64,000 bases of DNA, taken from the NCBI GenBank assembly GCA_965249775.1, contig OZ252253.1, positions 3,472,001 to 3,536,000 of the forward strand. The letters are read 5' to 3'. A model generated the notes under the pieces. It saw nothing but the letters and a program-made list of their open reading frames with translations. It had not been told where the DNA came from and made no database searches. This DNA is from UBA822 sp965249775. GTDB lineage: Bacteria > Gemmatimonadota > Gemmatimonadetes > Longimicrobiales > Gaopeijiaceae. Shown in pieces: positions 31,733-40,417 of this stretch. A program made the position numbers and the translations under genes. The first letter of the stretch is position 1; each line of letters begins with the position of its first letter.

Positions 31733-33157
31733 CTACTGCCCCTGAGTAGCGGTCGCGCCAGAAGGCGCTGCTGACAACGGGAGGCGGCCGGTGCTGTCCC
31801 CGAACGTGGTCATGTCGTCCATTCCCATTTCCTGCATGAGCGTCAGCATGGGATTGGCCATCGGCGTGCCGTCGGCGGCCTTGATGTGAACGCCTCCCCG
31901 CGGAAGGGCGCCGCTCCCGCCTCCCAGGAAGATGAGGGGGCATCGCGCGTGATTGTGCACGTTGCTGTTGCCCATGGGGGATCCGTAGATGATTGCCGTC
32001 CTGTCCAGTAGGCTCTCCTCTCCGTCCATGGTCGACGCGAGGCGCTCGAGGAAGCTCGGAAGCATGCCCACGTGGTACTTGTTGATTTTCGCGAAGTCCC
32101 GGAGCTGCTTCTCGCCCTCGCTGTGGTGCGACGCGCTGTGGAACGCGGTGTCCGTCCCGCTGTTGGGGAAGACCCGAACGGAGCCGTCGCGCCCGATCTT
32201 GAGCGAGAAGACGCGGGTCATATCGGTCTCGAACGCGAGCAGCTGCAGGTCGAACATCATCGCCATGTGATCGTCGAAGGAGTCCGGCACGCCCGGCGGG
32301 GCGTCGGGAAGCTCACGCTCCACGCTGCTGGCGTTGCGCTCCGCGGTCTGCTGGATCCGACGCTCGAGCTCTCGGATGCTACCGAGGTATTGCTCCATTC
32401 TCTGGCGGTCGGCTGATCCGAGGCTTCTGTCCAGCGCGCCTACCTCCTCCCTGATCCAGTCCAGGATGCTGCCCTGAGTCCGCATGCGGATCTGCCGCTC
32501 CTCCGGGGTCGCACCCGATCCAAAGAGCTGCTCGAACGCGACCCGCGGGTCTCGGATCATGGGGAGAGGCTCGGTGGGTGATTTCCAGCTTATGTGGTCC
32601 GTGTAGATGCAGGTGTAGCCGTATCCGCATCCGCCCGCCATATCGACGTTTTCGATGCAGAGCTGCATGGAGGGGATGGGCGTGTCCTGACCGAAACGCT
32701 CGGCGAACATCTGGTCCATGGACTGTCCGACGTAGACGTCGGATCCCTCGGTCTTTCGGGGATGGGCCTGCGTCAGGAACGTGGCGCTGGACCGGAAGTG
32801 GTCACCGCCGATCTCCTCCGTTTCAAAGGCGTCCGCCATCTTGACGTCGGTGTTGCTCACGATGGTCAGGTAGTCCCGGAACGGCTCGAGCGGCGACAAG
32901 CTGGTCGGACCGAGGTCGAACTCATGCCCCAGCCCCGCGGGAGCCCAGAGGTTGAGGCCCTTCGCCGACGCCGCGGATCCGGCGGAGCCGTGCACCACCT
33001 CGATGCAGACCAGACGCGTCCGCTTCGTGGCGTCGAGGACCCGCGCTCCGAGCCGTCCTACCGGAATCATGGCATCGAGAAAGGGCAGCGCGACTGATGC
33101 GCCCAGGCCTCGCAGGAAGGTGCGCCGTGGAACGGAGCTGCCGGTGAGGACGTTCAT
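31733..33157 (-). CDS. DUF1552 protein (Tat-exported)
   Basis: A 474-residue protein with a twin-arginine-type signal (PRRTFLRGLGASVALPFLDA) and a full-length DUF1552 domain: RLVCIEVVHGSAGSA near residue 48, GGDHFRSSATFLTQAHPRKT near 120, HHSEGEKQLRDFAKINKYHV near 345 and YGSPMGNSNVHNHARCPLIF near 390, the last resembling the alkaline-phosphatase/DUF1501 metal loop. In Planctomycetota and Gemmatimonadota it is nearly always paired with a DUF1592-type cytochrome-like protein, as here. GGGAG precedes the ATG. IS630 copy 3 now separates it from its DUF1592 partner. Confidence 0.88.
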   Translation of the reverse strand: MNVLTGSSVPRRTFLRGLGASVALPFLDAMIPVGRLGARVLDATKRTRLVCIEVVHGSAGSAASAKGLNLWAPAGLGHEFDLGPTSLSPLEPFRDYLTIVSNTDVKMADAFETEEIGGDHFRSSATFLTQAHPRKTEGSDVYVGQSMDQMFAERFGQDTPIPSMQLCIENVDMAGGCGYGYTCIYTDHISWKSPTEPLPMIRDPRVAFEQLFGSGATPEERQIRMRTQGSILDWIREEVGALDRSLGSADRQRMEQYLGSIRELERRIQQTAERNASSVERELPDAPPGVPDSFDDHMAMMFDLQLLAFETDMTRVFSLKIGRDGSVRVFPNSGTDTAFHSASHHSEGEKQLRDFAKINKYHVGMLPSFLERLASTMDGEESLLDRTAIIYGSPMGNSNVHNHARCPLIFLGGGSGALPRGGVHIKAADGTPMANPMLTLMQEMGMDDMTTFGDSTGRLPLSAAPSGATATQGQ

Positions 33158-33180
33158 CTCATTTTTCTCCCTTGCCCAAC

Positions 33181-33218
33181 GTGCTTTTGACGTGCCTTTA
33201 GCGTGCTTTTGACGTGCC
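33181..33218. repeat. 17-bp direct repeat next to IS630 copy 3
   Basis: GTGCTTTTGACGTGCCT occurs at 33181-33197 and 33202-33218. It lies in the 66-bp spacer between the DUF1552 start and the IS end, that is in the original intergenic gap of the operon. Its role is unknown. Confidence 0.6.
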
Positions 33219-33222
33219 TCTG

Positions 33223-34326
33223 CTAGTGTAGTGTCGCCAAAGTCTCATTGGCTTTGTTGACCTTCTTGAGGATCTGGCGGACGGTGGCTGTCCATGTGAA
33301 AGGTGTGGGGTTTTCGTTGCGGCACTCGATGTAGTCGGTGATGGCTTGGATCAACTCGTCCACGCTGGTAACGGCGAGCCGCCGCAGTTGTCGCTCGGTG
33401 AGTTCGCTGAAGAAGCGTTCGACAAGATTGAGCCACGAGGCCGAGGTGGGCGTGAAATGGAAATGGACTCGCCGATGACGTTGGAGCCACTGTTTCACCT
33501 TGGGATGTTTGTGCGTGGCGTAGTTGTCGAGGATGACGTGGATGTCGAGATCCTTGGCCGTCGTGCGCACGACCGTGTTCATGAACTTGAGAAACTCCTG
33601 ATGGCGATGCTTCGGCATGCACTCCTGAATGACGTGGCCGGTGGCCACATCGAGGGCCGCAAATAGCGTGGTCGTGCCATGGCGCTTGTAATCGTGGGTG
33701 AAGGTGCCGGCGCGCCCGCGCTTCAGCGGCAGGCCTGGCTGGGTGCGATCCAGGGCCTGGATCTGGCTCTTCTCATCAAAGGAGAAGACGATCGCCCGCT
33801 CAGGCGGCTGCAGGTACAACCCGACGACATCCCGGAGTTTTTCTACGAAGGCGGGGTCGGTGGACAACTTGAACGACCGGACCCGATGGGGGCGCAACCC
33901 ATGGGCCTTCCAGATGCGCGCAATCGTGGAGTGATGCAAGCCGGTCACTTCGGCCATCAGCCGCGTACTCCAATGGGTGCCGCGGCCCGTGGGCGGCGTC
34001 GTTTGTGTCGTGCGGTGCACGATGGCTTCTTCCTCGGCCAGGGTAATACGTTTCGGGCGTCCCGACCGCGGGCGGTCGGCCCGGAGGGCCGCAAGCCCGC
34101 CAGCCTCATACCGATCCAACCAGAGTGTGACGGTCGGGCGCGAGACGCCGACATCACCACAAATAGTCGAGCCCGAGTCCCCCGCAGCGGACCCGAGCAC
34201 AATGCGGGCGCGCTCGACCACGCGTTGGGGGGTCGTGCGGGATCGGACCAGCGATTCGAGGCGCGCGCGGTCCCCGCGGCGCAGTGGCATAACACGTATG
34301 GGTAGTGGCATGTCATACAATACCAC
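33223..34326 (-). CDS. IS630-family transposase (copy 3)
   Basis: The 367-residue product is identical to copies 1 and 2, with the same DDE residues. The stop codon TAG (33223-33225) is once more completed by the target duplication and a host base. It lies in the same direction as the surrounding operon, so read-through into the DUF1552 gene is possible. Confidence 0.93.
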   Translation of the reverse strand: MVLYDMPLPIRVMPLRRGDRARLESLVRSRTTPQRVVERARIVLGSAAGDSGSTICGDVGVSRPTVTLWLDRYEAGGLAALRADRPRSGRPKRITLAEEEAIVHRTTQTTPPTGRGTHWSTRLMAEVTGLHHSTIARIWKAHGLRPHRVRSFKLSTDPAFVEKLRDVVGLYLQPPERAIVFSFDEKSQIQALDRTQPGLPLKRGRAGTFTHDYKRHGTTTLFAALDVATGHVIQECMPKHRHQEFLKFMNTVVRTTAKDLDIHVILDNYATHKHPKVKQWLQRHRRVHFHFTPTSASWLNLVERFFSELTERQLRRLAVTSVDELIQAITDYIECRNENPTPFTWTATVRQILKKVNKANETLATLH

Positions 34327-34366
34327 GTAGCCTTATATCATGCAAGATAATTTAGCGACACTACAC
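33226..34366 (-). mobile_element. IS630-family insertion sequence, copy 3
   Basis: An 1141-bp element with GTGTAGTGTCGC inverted repeats, TA at 33224-33225 and 34367-34368, and CTAG at both junctions. It is inserted in the TAG stop codon of the DUF1592 gene and splits the DUF4168-like/DUF1592/DUF1552/ankyrin operon. Copies 2 and 3 are in direct orientation; recombination would delete about 18 kb. Confidence 0.93.
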
Positions 34367-36843
34367 TAGTTTGTCTGGGCCACCACGGGCCCAGCTTCCT
34401 GCATCCGGAACGCATCACTCGTGGCGATGCCCATGACGATCGACGAGAGGCGGTGGTCGTTCTCCGCAGCCTCACGCACGATGGACCGCACCGTTGAGCG
34501 GTCGCTGGGGTGCGTCCGGCGACCGAGGGCGTACCTCAGCAGGTTCTCGGTGAAGTTTCGGACGATCTGCCCCTCGAAGTTCTCCACCAGGAGCTCCCGA
34601 AGCTGCTTCGGGCTCTCCACCGAAGCGCCGGTCCAGAAAGTCCCGTGGGAATCGATGGGACTGGCCTGAATCCTCTCACGGATCCGCCATTGGCCGGTCG
34701 GGCCGAAGTTCTCCAGAGGCAGCCCCAGGGGGTCGATGTACTGGTGACACGAGTTGCAGGTGGGATCCGTCCGGTGCATCTCCATCCGCTCTCTTACGGA
34801 GAGGACGCGCCCCGAGGCCTCGTCCACGGCTTCGGTGACCTCAAGGTCCGCAATGCCGGGAGGCGGAGGCGGAGGTGACGTTCCAAGGAGGACCTCCATG
34901 ACCCACTTCCCGCGGTTTACCGGAGAGGTGCGCGTCGCCATGGACGTCTGCGCAAGGATCGATGCTTGTCCGAGCAGGCCGTGACGCTGCTCGTCTACGT
35001 GGCTGACGCGCCGGAACTCGGGCCCGGACACCGCAGGGATCCCATAGTGCCTGGCGAGGCGCTCGTTCACGAAGGTGTAGTCCGCCGTGAGGAGCTCGGT
35101 GACCGGGAGATCCTCGGTGATGACGTTGACGAAGAGGAGCTCGGTCTCCCTGCGCATGGCCTCCCGGAGGGCCTCGTCGAACTCGGGGTGGAGGAGAAGG
35201 TCCGGATCGACGCGCTCGAGATCCGGTAGCCGTAGCCATTGCGCGACGAATCGGGTCGCGAGGGCTTCGGCGCGCGGGTCGTCCAGCATCCGTGAGACCT
35301 GGGACTCCAGGACTCCGTCGTCCGAGAGCTCCCCCTCGGCGGCCAGGCTCAACAGCTCTTCGTCCGGCGGCATGGCCCACAGGAACTGGGCGAGCCGCGT
35401 GGCCAGGTCGAAATCGTCGATTGCAAAGGACTCGCCTTCGTCGACCCCGCGGGGCTCCTCCTCGATGCGGAAGACGAAGCTCGGGCTGGAGAGGATCCCC
35501 TGGATGGCGACCCGGATTCCGGCTTCGAATCCCTCGTCCCCCGAAACCGACTCGTAGAGCTCCACCAACCGGTCCAGCTCATTGTCGGTGGGCGTCCGCC
35601 GATAGGCCTTGGTGGCGATGTCTGATATGATCCGGCGAGCGCACGGGACCTCCTCGCTCGGCGTGGTCGGTCGGCAGGTGAAGATTCGGGCCCGGACGGG
35701 ATTTTCCGAGACTCCCGTGACGTTGTAGGGACCGGCCATCCGGAGCTCGCCCAGGTGGGGCAGGGTGGTCATTCCGGGCGTCTGACTGATCTCGGTGTCC
35801 GCGAGGCTCCGCTCGATGGGAGCGAGGATCTCGTCGACGGGTCCATCGAACGTGCTGAGGAACGCAGCGGAGAGCCTTCTCGGCCCTGCCCGCACCGGTA
35901 TCGGCTCCGACTCCACCATGACGCCCAACGGATCTTCCTCGTGGAGCCACCGGTCGATCTCGAGGAGCGCGACGCGCTCGCCATCGATGGAGATCTCCAG
36001 CTTTTCGCCCTTGGCCTCGAAGCCGAAGAGCTCTCCGACCCAGTTGAACAGAAGCCCGCCGCGGAAGACGTACTCTCCGTCGGCAGGGAAGGTGTGCATG
36101 ACTGAAACGCCGCCCCGGGTCCCGAACGGGGTTCCTTCGATGTGGCGCATCTGGTTCGTAGCCTTCGGAACGGGATACGAGATCTGGCGCGCTGATGCGT
36201 TCGGATCTCCAACCGCGAGGGCACTCACCGCCTCGGCGGCCCGCAGATAGCTGTCCAGGAGCGTGCCTGAGATGATCTGGACGTCCGCGATGTTGTCGAA
36301 GCCGTCGCTGATCGTCTCCCCGGGCAGGTAGGCATCAGCGTCGACGTCGAATCCGAAGATGGTCCGAATGGCGTTCTCGTACTCCGGGCGGTTCATCCGC
36401 TGGAGCGGACGCCATCCGACGGTGGGCCGCGCCCTGGCGGCCTCGTCGATGGTCTCCTCGAGCGTCTCGGCGAGGGCGACAAGCGTTTCGCGATCGGGAC
36501 GGTTGTTCCCCGGAGGCGGCATCATGTCGAGGCGGAGCTTCGTGATCATGGCCTCCGCCTGCTCCAGCCGCCCGGGGGCCTGGTCCACGGTAAAGCCCTC
36601 CAGGGAGTGGCCGCCGGCCAGCATCTGATCGTTGTGACAGCGGGTGCACACCGCTTGCACCAGGTCGTTCAGGTCTTGAACATCGGGATCCCTGGTCGCG
36701 TAGGCGACGTAGGGCGACGTGTCGAAAGGCGTCACGTCTGATCCCAGCAGTGTGGGCGGCGGGGCGTCGCGACGTGCCTCGGCACCCAGGGTGACGATCA
36801 CGCCGAGGATCCCCATGCCGATTACCAGGTTGTTGTTAAGCAT
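34366..36843 (-). CDS. DUF1592-type multidomain protein with cytochrome-like sites
   Basis: An 825-residue secreted protein with the usual domain order of this family: an N-terminal membrane/signal segment, a PSCyt-like heme site CTRCH near residue 66, DUF1587 (RMNRPEYENAIRTIFGFDVD), a carbohydrate-binding-like insert, DUF1595 (ARRIISDIATKAYRRTPTDN), DUF1592 (LATRFVAQWLRLPDLERVDP), DUF1588 (TYTFVNERLARHYG-type; TDPTCNSCHQYIDPLG near 693) and DUF1585 at the end (NLLRYALGRRT). Its stop codon TAG is formed by the target TA and the last base of IS630 copy 3, so the protein is intact. Its start overlaps the preceding gene by 8 bp. The role is unknown; polysaccharide or sulfatase-linked degradation has been suggested for relatives. 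Confidence 0.88.
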   Translation of the reverse strand: MLNNNLVIGMGILGVIVTLGAEARRDAPPPTLLGSDVTPFDTSPYVAYATRDPDVQDLNDLVQAVCTRCHNDQMLAGGHSLEGFTVDQAPGRLEQAEAMITKLRLDMMPPPGNNRPDRETLVALAETLEETIDEAARARPTVGWRPLQRMNRPEYENAIRTIFGFDVDADAYLPGETISDGFDNIADVQIISGTLLDSYLRAAEAVSALAVGDPNASARQISYPVPKATNQMRHIEGTPFGTRGGVSVMHTFPADGEYVFRGGLLFNWVGELFGFEAKGEKLEISIDGERVALLEIDRWLHEEDPLGVMVESEPIPVRAGPRRLSAAFLSTFDGPVDEILAPIERSLADTEISQTPGMTTLPHLGELRMAGPYNVTGVSENPVRARIFTCRPTTPSEEVPCARRIISDIATKAYRRTPTDNELDRLVELYESVSGDEGFEAGIRVAIQGILSSPSFVFRIEEEPRGVDEGESFAIDDFDLATRLAQFLWAMPPDEELLSLAAEGELSDDGVLESQVSRMLDDPRAEALATRFVAQWLRLPDLERVDPDLLLHPEFDEALREAMRRETELLFVNVITEDLPVTELLTADYTFVNERLARHYGIPAVSGPEFRRVSHVDEQRHGLLGQASILAQTSMATRTSPVNRGKWVMEVLLGTSPPPPPPGIADLEVTEAVDEASGRVLSVRERMEMHRTDPTCNSCHQYIDPLGLPLENFGPTGQWRIRERIQASPIDSHGTFWTGASVESPKQLRELLVENFEGQIVRNFTENLLRYALGRRTHPSDRSTVRSIVREAAENDHRLSSIVMGIATSDAFRMQEAGPVVAQTN

Positions 36844-37309
36844 CGGTCACGCCGTCCTGCTCGGCCTTGATCCGATCGAGCATCCCGTCGAAGCGTGTCC
36901 TCTTCTCCTCGTCCGTTCCGATGACGAAGAGGACGAGCTCGTATTGCGCGGCGGTCATCTCATGCGCTTCTAGGATCTCGGCCATGCGGGCGGAAAAGCG
37001 CGCCCTTGCGGCGGCCTTCTCCCCGGCGTCGTGGAACCGCGCGAGCTCCTCGATGAAGGCTTTCTGAAGGTTCGTCACTTGGAGATGCACGCGGGCGGCC
37101 GCGCCCAGGAGCTCGTCATCCACCGAAACGGTGGGCGAAGCGGTGGGGGGCGCCTGGGCCTGAGGACCGGCGTCTTGCGCTTCCAAGGCCTGCGGTGAAA
37201 CCCCCGCCAGCAACGCTAAACAGATCGTCGCGGATGTGGCCAGAACGGCTATCGACCCGGACCGGTTGGCACCCGGCCTGTCGGCGAGGCTTTTCGTGCG
37301 GGTCTCCAT
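36836..37309 (-). CDS. Secreted DUF4168-like helical protein
   Basis: About 157 residues from ATG 37309: a signal-like segment (IAVLATSATICLALLAGVSP), a Pro/Ala linker and a helical DUF4168-like domain (LLGAAARVHLQVTNLQKAFI, AEILEAHEMTAAQYELVLFV). The frame is open 49 codons further up, and no candidate start has a ribosome site, so the start is uncertain. It overlaps the DUF1592 start by 8 bp (ATGCTTAA) and is the likely first gene of that operon. Confidence 0.65.
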   Translation of the reverse strand: METRTKSLADRPGANRSGSIAVLATSATICLALLAGVSPQALEAQDAGPQAQAPPTASPTVSVDDELLGAAARVHLQVTNLQKAFIEELARFHDAGEKAAARARFSARMAEILEAHEMTAAQYELVLFVIGTDEEKRTRFDGMLDRIKAEQDGVTDA

Positions 37310-37493
37310 AGGGGAATGGTACGCTCCCGCACGCTCGCCCGCCACTGCATCCTTGGGCAGTCGAACGACCCCCTGCACCCCATTCATTATTCGGGGTGTT
37401 TTCTTGAGTTCCGCTGAGTTTGGATCAGTGCCGTAAGTGTATTCTCTCCGTTGCAAACGATGGGCGTGGCCGTGTCCGTCTTAGAGCCTGCTC

Positions 37494-38573
37494 TCAATCA
37501 CGCCTGGAGTCGTTCGTTCCCTCCGCTTGCATTCTCTCCTGATAACGTGCGCCGCTCAAGACGTGCTCGAGCGCGTAATTACCCTCCTGACAGGCGTACT
37601 CGTAGATCTGGTCGGGCATCGCCATCATCGGGATCTGTCCTCCCCATGGCTCCGTGTAGGTCGACGGGTCTTCGACCCTGAACTCGTAGAGGATCGCATC
37701 CTCGTTCATCCGGCTGAACCGCTCGGTTACCTTCATTTCTGCCGAGGAGTACGGCTGCAGAGGATGGATGTTGGTAGTCTCGACCACGAGCACATCACCC
37801 TCCCAATGGCCCCAGGAGTCTCCCATCCACGGACGGATGTGTGGAGGCAGCCGCGGGCCTGATCCGATTCGGATAATCCGCGCGTCGTGGACCATCTCCG
37901 TCATGATCATCACGTGATCAGGCGTCTGTACGATTATATAGTTGCTGTTGTAGCCCCCGTTGGGGAGCATGGGGGGGCCGGCAGGGGAACCGTACGAAGT
38001 GAGGCAGCGTTCGGCGATTGGTCTCAGCTCCGGGTGGTCGTATTGCTCGAATTGGCTTCTGAACTCCCGTCTCTCCGTTCTGCGCGCTTGAGCCTCGCGT
38101 GTAAGCTCGGGAATCCGGCCGTTGGACGGAAAGGTGATGAGCGAGGCCCTGGGTTCGCCGTGGACGACTGACACCCGGGAACCCGTCTCGAAATAGACGT
38201 TGTTGTAACCGCCGACGCCTTGACCCGTAGGCGGTGCCGGACGATCCGGGTCGCTCGGCTGGGCGCCACGGACGGTGCGGTCCACATAACCCTGTTCTAT
38301 CTCAGCGACCTCTTCCGGTGTGTAAACCGGACCCTGGCCCTCTCGACGTTGGGTCGGAGTCATGGACTGGTTCGTCCAGTTCCCCTGAAGATCCGGATGG
38401 CCGTCGGGTGTTCTGGGGATTTCCCACTGGCCGGCGTTGGAAGCTCTGTTCTGCGCCGCCGCGGTCGAGACTGCGCCCGGCGCGGCGGTTGCGCAGAGAA
38501 AAGCGAAAATCAGGACGGAGCAACGCGACATCACTTCATGACCTCGATCCACCATCGCCATACCCTTGCTCAT
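37494..38573 (-). CDS. Secreted PDGxPDLQGNW-family protein, paralogue 4
   Basis: A 359-residue exported protein closely related to paralogues 1 and 2: signal peptide (LIFAFLCATAAPGAVSTAAA), PRTPDGHPDLQGNWTNQSMT, SYGSPAGPPMLPNGGYNSNY, IVQTPDHVMIMTEMVHDARI, RPWMGDSWGHWEGDVLVVET and YEYACQEGNYALEHV. The GGAGGG ribosome site precedes ATG 38573. It carries an N-terminal insert before the signal compared with paralogue 1. Its 121-bp leader is nearly the same as that of paralogue 1, so it arose by duplication of gene plus promoter. Function unknown. Confidence 0.85.
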   Translation of the reverse strand: MSKGMAMVDRGHEVMSRCSVLIFAFLCATAAPGAVSTAAAQNRASNAGQWEIPRTPDGHPDLQGNWTNQSMTPTQRREGQGPVYTPEEVAEIEQGYVDRTVRGAQPSDPDRPAPPTGQGVGGYNNVYFETGSRVSVVHGEPRASLITFPSNGRIPELTREAQARRTERREFRSQFEQYDHPELRPIAERCLTSYGSPAGPPMLPNGGYNSNYIIVQTPDHVMIMTEMVHDARIIRIGSGPRLPPHIRPWMGDSWGHWEGDVLVVETTNIHPLQPYSSAEMKVTERFSRMNEDAILYEFRVEDPSTYTEPWGGQIPMMAMPDQIYEYACQEGNYALEHVLSGARYQERMQAEGTNDSRRD

Positions 38574-38694
38574 TTCACCCTCCAATCCAGCAGGATTCAC
38601 GACACTGACCGGCACTCTTTGCAAGCAGCCCTCTGACGGGTCAGAATAATGTGAAGGGCAGGACCGAAGCGGTCAATGAGAGGGCAAGGCGAGA
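38574..38694 (-). promoter_or_regulatory. Conserved promoter-leader of paralogue 4
   Basis: A 121-bp match to 1774-1895. On this strand it reads -35 TTGACC (38676-38671), a 19-bp spacer, -10 CATTAT (38651-38646), GTCAGAGGGCT, AGTGCCGGTCAGTGTCGTG and the ribosome site. The boxes, the spacer length and the leader length are all kept across 36 kb. Confidence 0.6.
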
Positions 38695-38867
38695 TTGTGA
38701 ATTGGTGCTGTCGCGATAGTGCGAGGCTCGCGCGCCACGCTTGCGGCCACCATTTCGATGATGAAAGTTGAGCTTCGGCCCTTCCGAATGCAGACTCCGG
38801 GTGAGAAGGACCTTTGGATTCTTATGCATCCATCTCTCGATTCGCCGTTGTGGAGGAATAGGGCGCG

Positions 38868-40412
38868 ATGAGCGTGAAGATCCGAGAGGACGACTTCATC
38901 CGCAGCGTCGCCGACGCCCTCCAGCACATCTCCTACTACCACCCCCGTGACTACATCCAGGCGCTTGGCGACGCGTATCGGCGTGAGGAATCGCCGGCTG
39001 CCCGGGACGCCATCGCCCAGATCCTGACCAACTCGCGCATGTGCGCCGAGGGACACCGGCCCATCTGTCAGGACACGGGACTCGTGGTGGTTTTCCTGAA
39101 GATCGGAATGGAGGTGTCGTGGGAGGGCGCGAGAAGCGTGGAGGAGATGGTGAACGAAGCGGTTCGGCGTGCCTACAGCGACCCGGAGAACGTTCTGCGG
39201 GCCTCGATGGTCGCCGATCCGCTTGGGAAGCGGCGCAATACGGGTGACAACACGCCCGCGATGGTCCACGTCGAGCTCGTCACGGGCTCCACGGTGCAGG
39301 TCAAGCTGGCGGCGAAGGGCGGGGGCTCGGAGAACAAGGCGAAGTTCACGATCCTGAACCCCAGCGACGACGTGGTCGAGTGGGTCCTGAAGGTGGTCCC
39401 GGAAATGGGGGCCGGCTGGTGCCCACCGGGGATCCTCGGGATCGGCGTCGGCGGGAGCGCCGAGAAGGCGATGCTCCTGGCGAAGGAGTCGGCGCTGGAC
39501 ACCATCGACATGCACGAGCTCAAGGAGCGGGGTCCCCAAAACCGGCTCGAGGAGCTGCGTGTCGAGATCCACGATAGGGTCAACGCCCTCGGAATCGGGG
39601 CGCAGGGCTTGGGTGGCCTGACCACTGTGCTCGACGTGAAGATCCGCGACTACCCGACGCATGCCGCCTCGCTGCCCGTCGCCATCATTCCCAACTGCGC
39701 GGCCACGCGGCACGCCCACTTCGTCCTGGACGGCACGGGGCCGGTCGAGCTCCCGCCCGCCGATCCAGCGGACTGGCCGGAGGTCGACTGGGCGCCCGCG
39801 CCCACGGCACGCCCGGTGAGCCTGGACAGCGTGACGCGCGCCGAGATGCTCGACTGGAAGGCCGGCGACATGCTCCTCCTCTCGGGCCGGATCCTGACGG
39901 GCCGTGACGCCGCTCACAAACGGATCGCCGACCTCCTTGCCCGGGGGGAGGACCTTCCCGAGGGAGTCGACTTCACCGACCGGTTCATCTACTACGTCGG
40001 ACCCGTGGATCCCGTGCGAGACGAGGTCGTAGGCCCCGCCGGTCCGACGACGGCGACCCGCATGGACAAGTTCACTGAGATGATGCTGGAGAGGATGGGC
40101 CTGCTCGGGATGATCGGGAAGGGCGAGCGCGGTCCCGCCGCAGTCGAGGTCATCCGGAAGCACGGGGCCGTGTCCCTCATAGCCGTCGGCGGCGCGGCCT
40201 ACCTGGTCTCCAAGGCGATTCGCTCCTCGCGCCTCGTCGCTTTTCCAGAGCTGGGAATGGAGGCCATCCACGAGTTCGAGGTGGAGAACATGCCGGTGAG
40301 CGTTGCGGTGGACGCTAGCGGCTCCTCGGTGCACGAGACGGGTCCCGCCCAGTGGAGCCAGGAGCTCGTGCAGATCTCCGGGCCCGCCGAGCCCAGCGGG
40401 TCCACCGGCTGA
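38868..40412 (+). CDS. Class I fumarate hydratase (possible mesaconase)
   Basis: A 514-residue iron-sulfur hydro-lyase with fused alpha and beta parts. Cluster Cys candidates lie in ICQDTGLVVVF (near 67), GWCPPGILGIGVGG (near 184) and IIPNCAATRHAHFVL (near 275); the beta part starts around residue 320 and holds LLLSGRILTGRDAAHKRIAD and GPTTATRMDKFTEMMLERMG. It hydrates fumarate to malate; several class I fumarases also hydrate mesaconate to citramalate. GGAGGAA precedes the ATG. It is followed 5 bp later by a CitE-like lyase, which makes a role in C4/C5 dicarboxylate breakdown plausible beside or instead of the TCA cycle. Confidence 0.9.
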   Translation: MSVKIREDDFIRSVADALQHISYYHPRDYIQALGDAYRREESPAARDAIAQILTNSRMCAEGHRPICQDTGLVVVFLKIGMEVSWEGARSVEEMVNEAVRRAYSDPENVLRASMVADPLGKRRNTGDNTPAMVHVELVTGSTVQVKLAAKGGGSENKAKFTILNPSDDVVEWVLKVVPEMGAGWCPPGILGIGVGGSAEKAMLLAKESALDTIDMHELKERGPQNRLEELRVEIHDRVNALGIGAQGLGGLTTVLDVKIRDYPTHAASLPVAIIPNCAATRHAHFVLDGTGPVELPPADPADWPEVDWAPAPTARPVSLDSVTRAEMLDWKAGDMLLLSGRILTGRDAAHKRIADLLARGEDLPEGVDFTDRFIYYVGPVDPVRDEVVGPAGPTTATRMDKFTEMMLERMGLLGMIGKGERGPAAVEVIRKHGAVSLIAVGGAAYLVSKAIRSSRLVAFPELGMEAIHEFEVENMPVSVAVDASGSSVHETGPAQWSQELVQISGPAEPSGSTG

Positions 40413-40417
40413 GCCCG

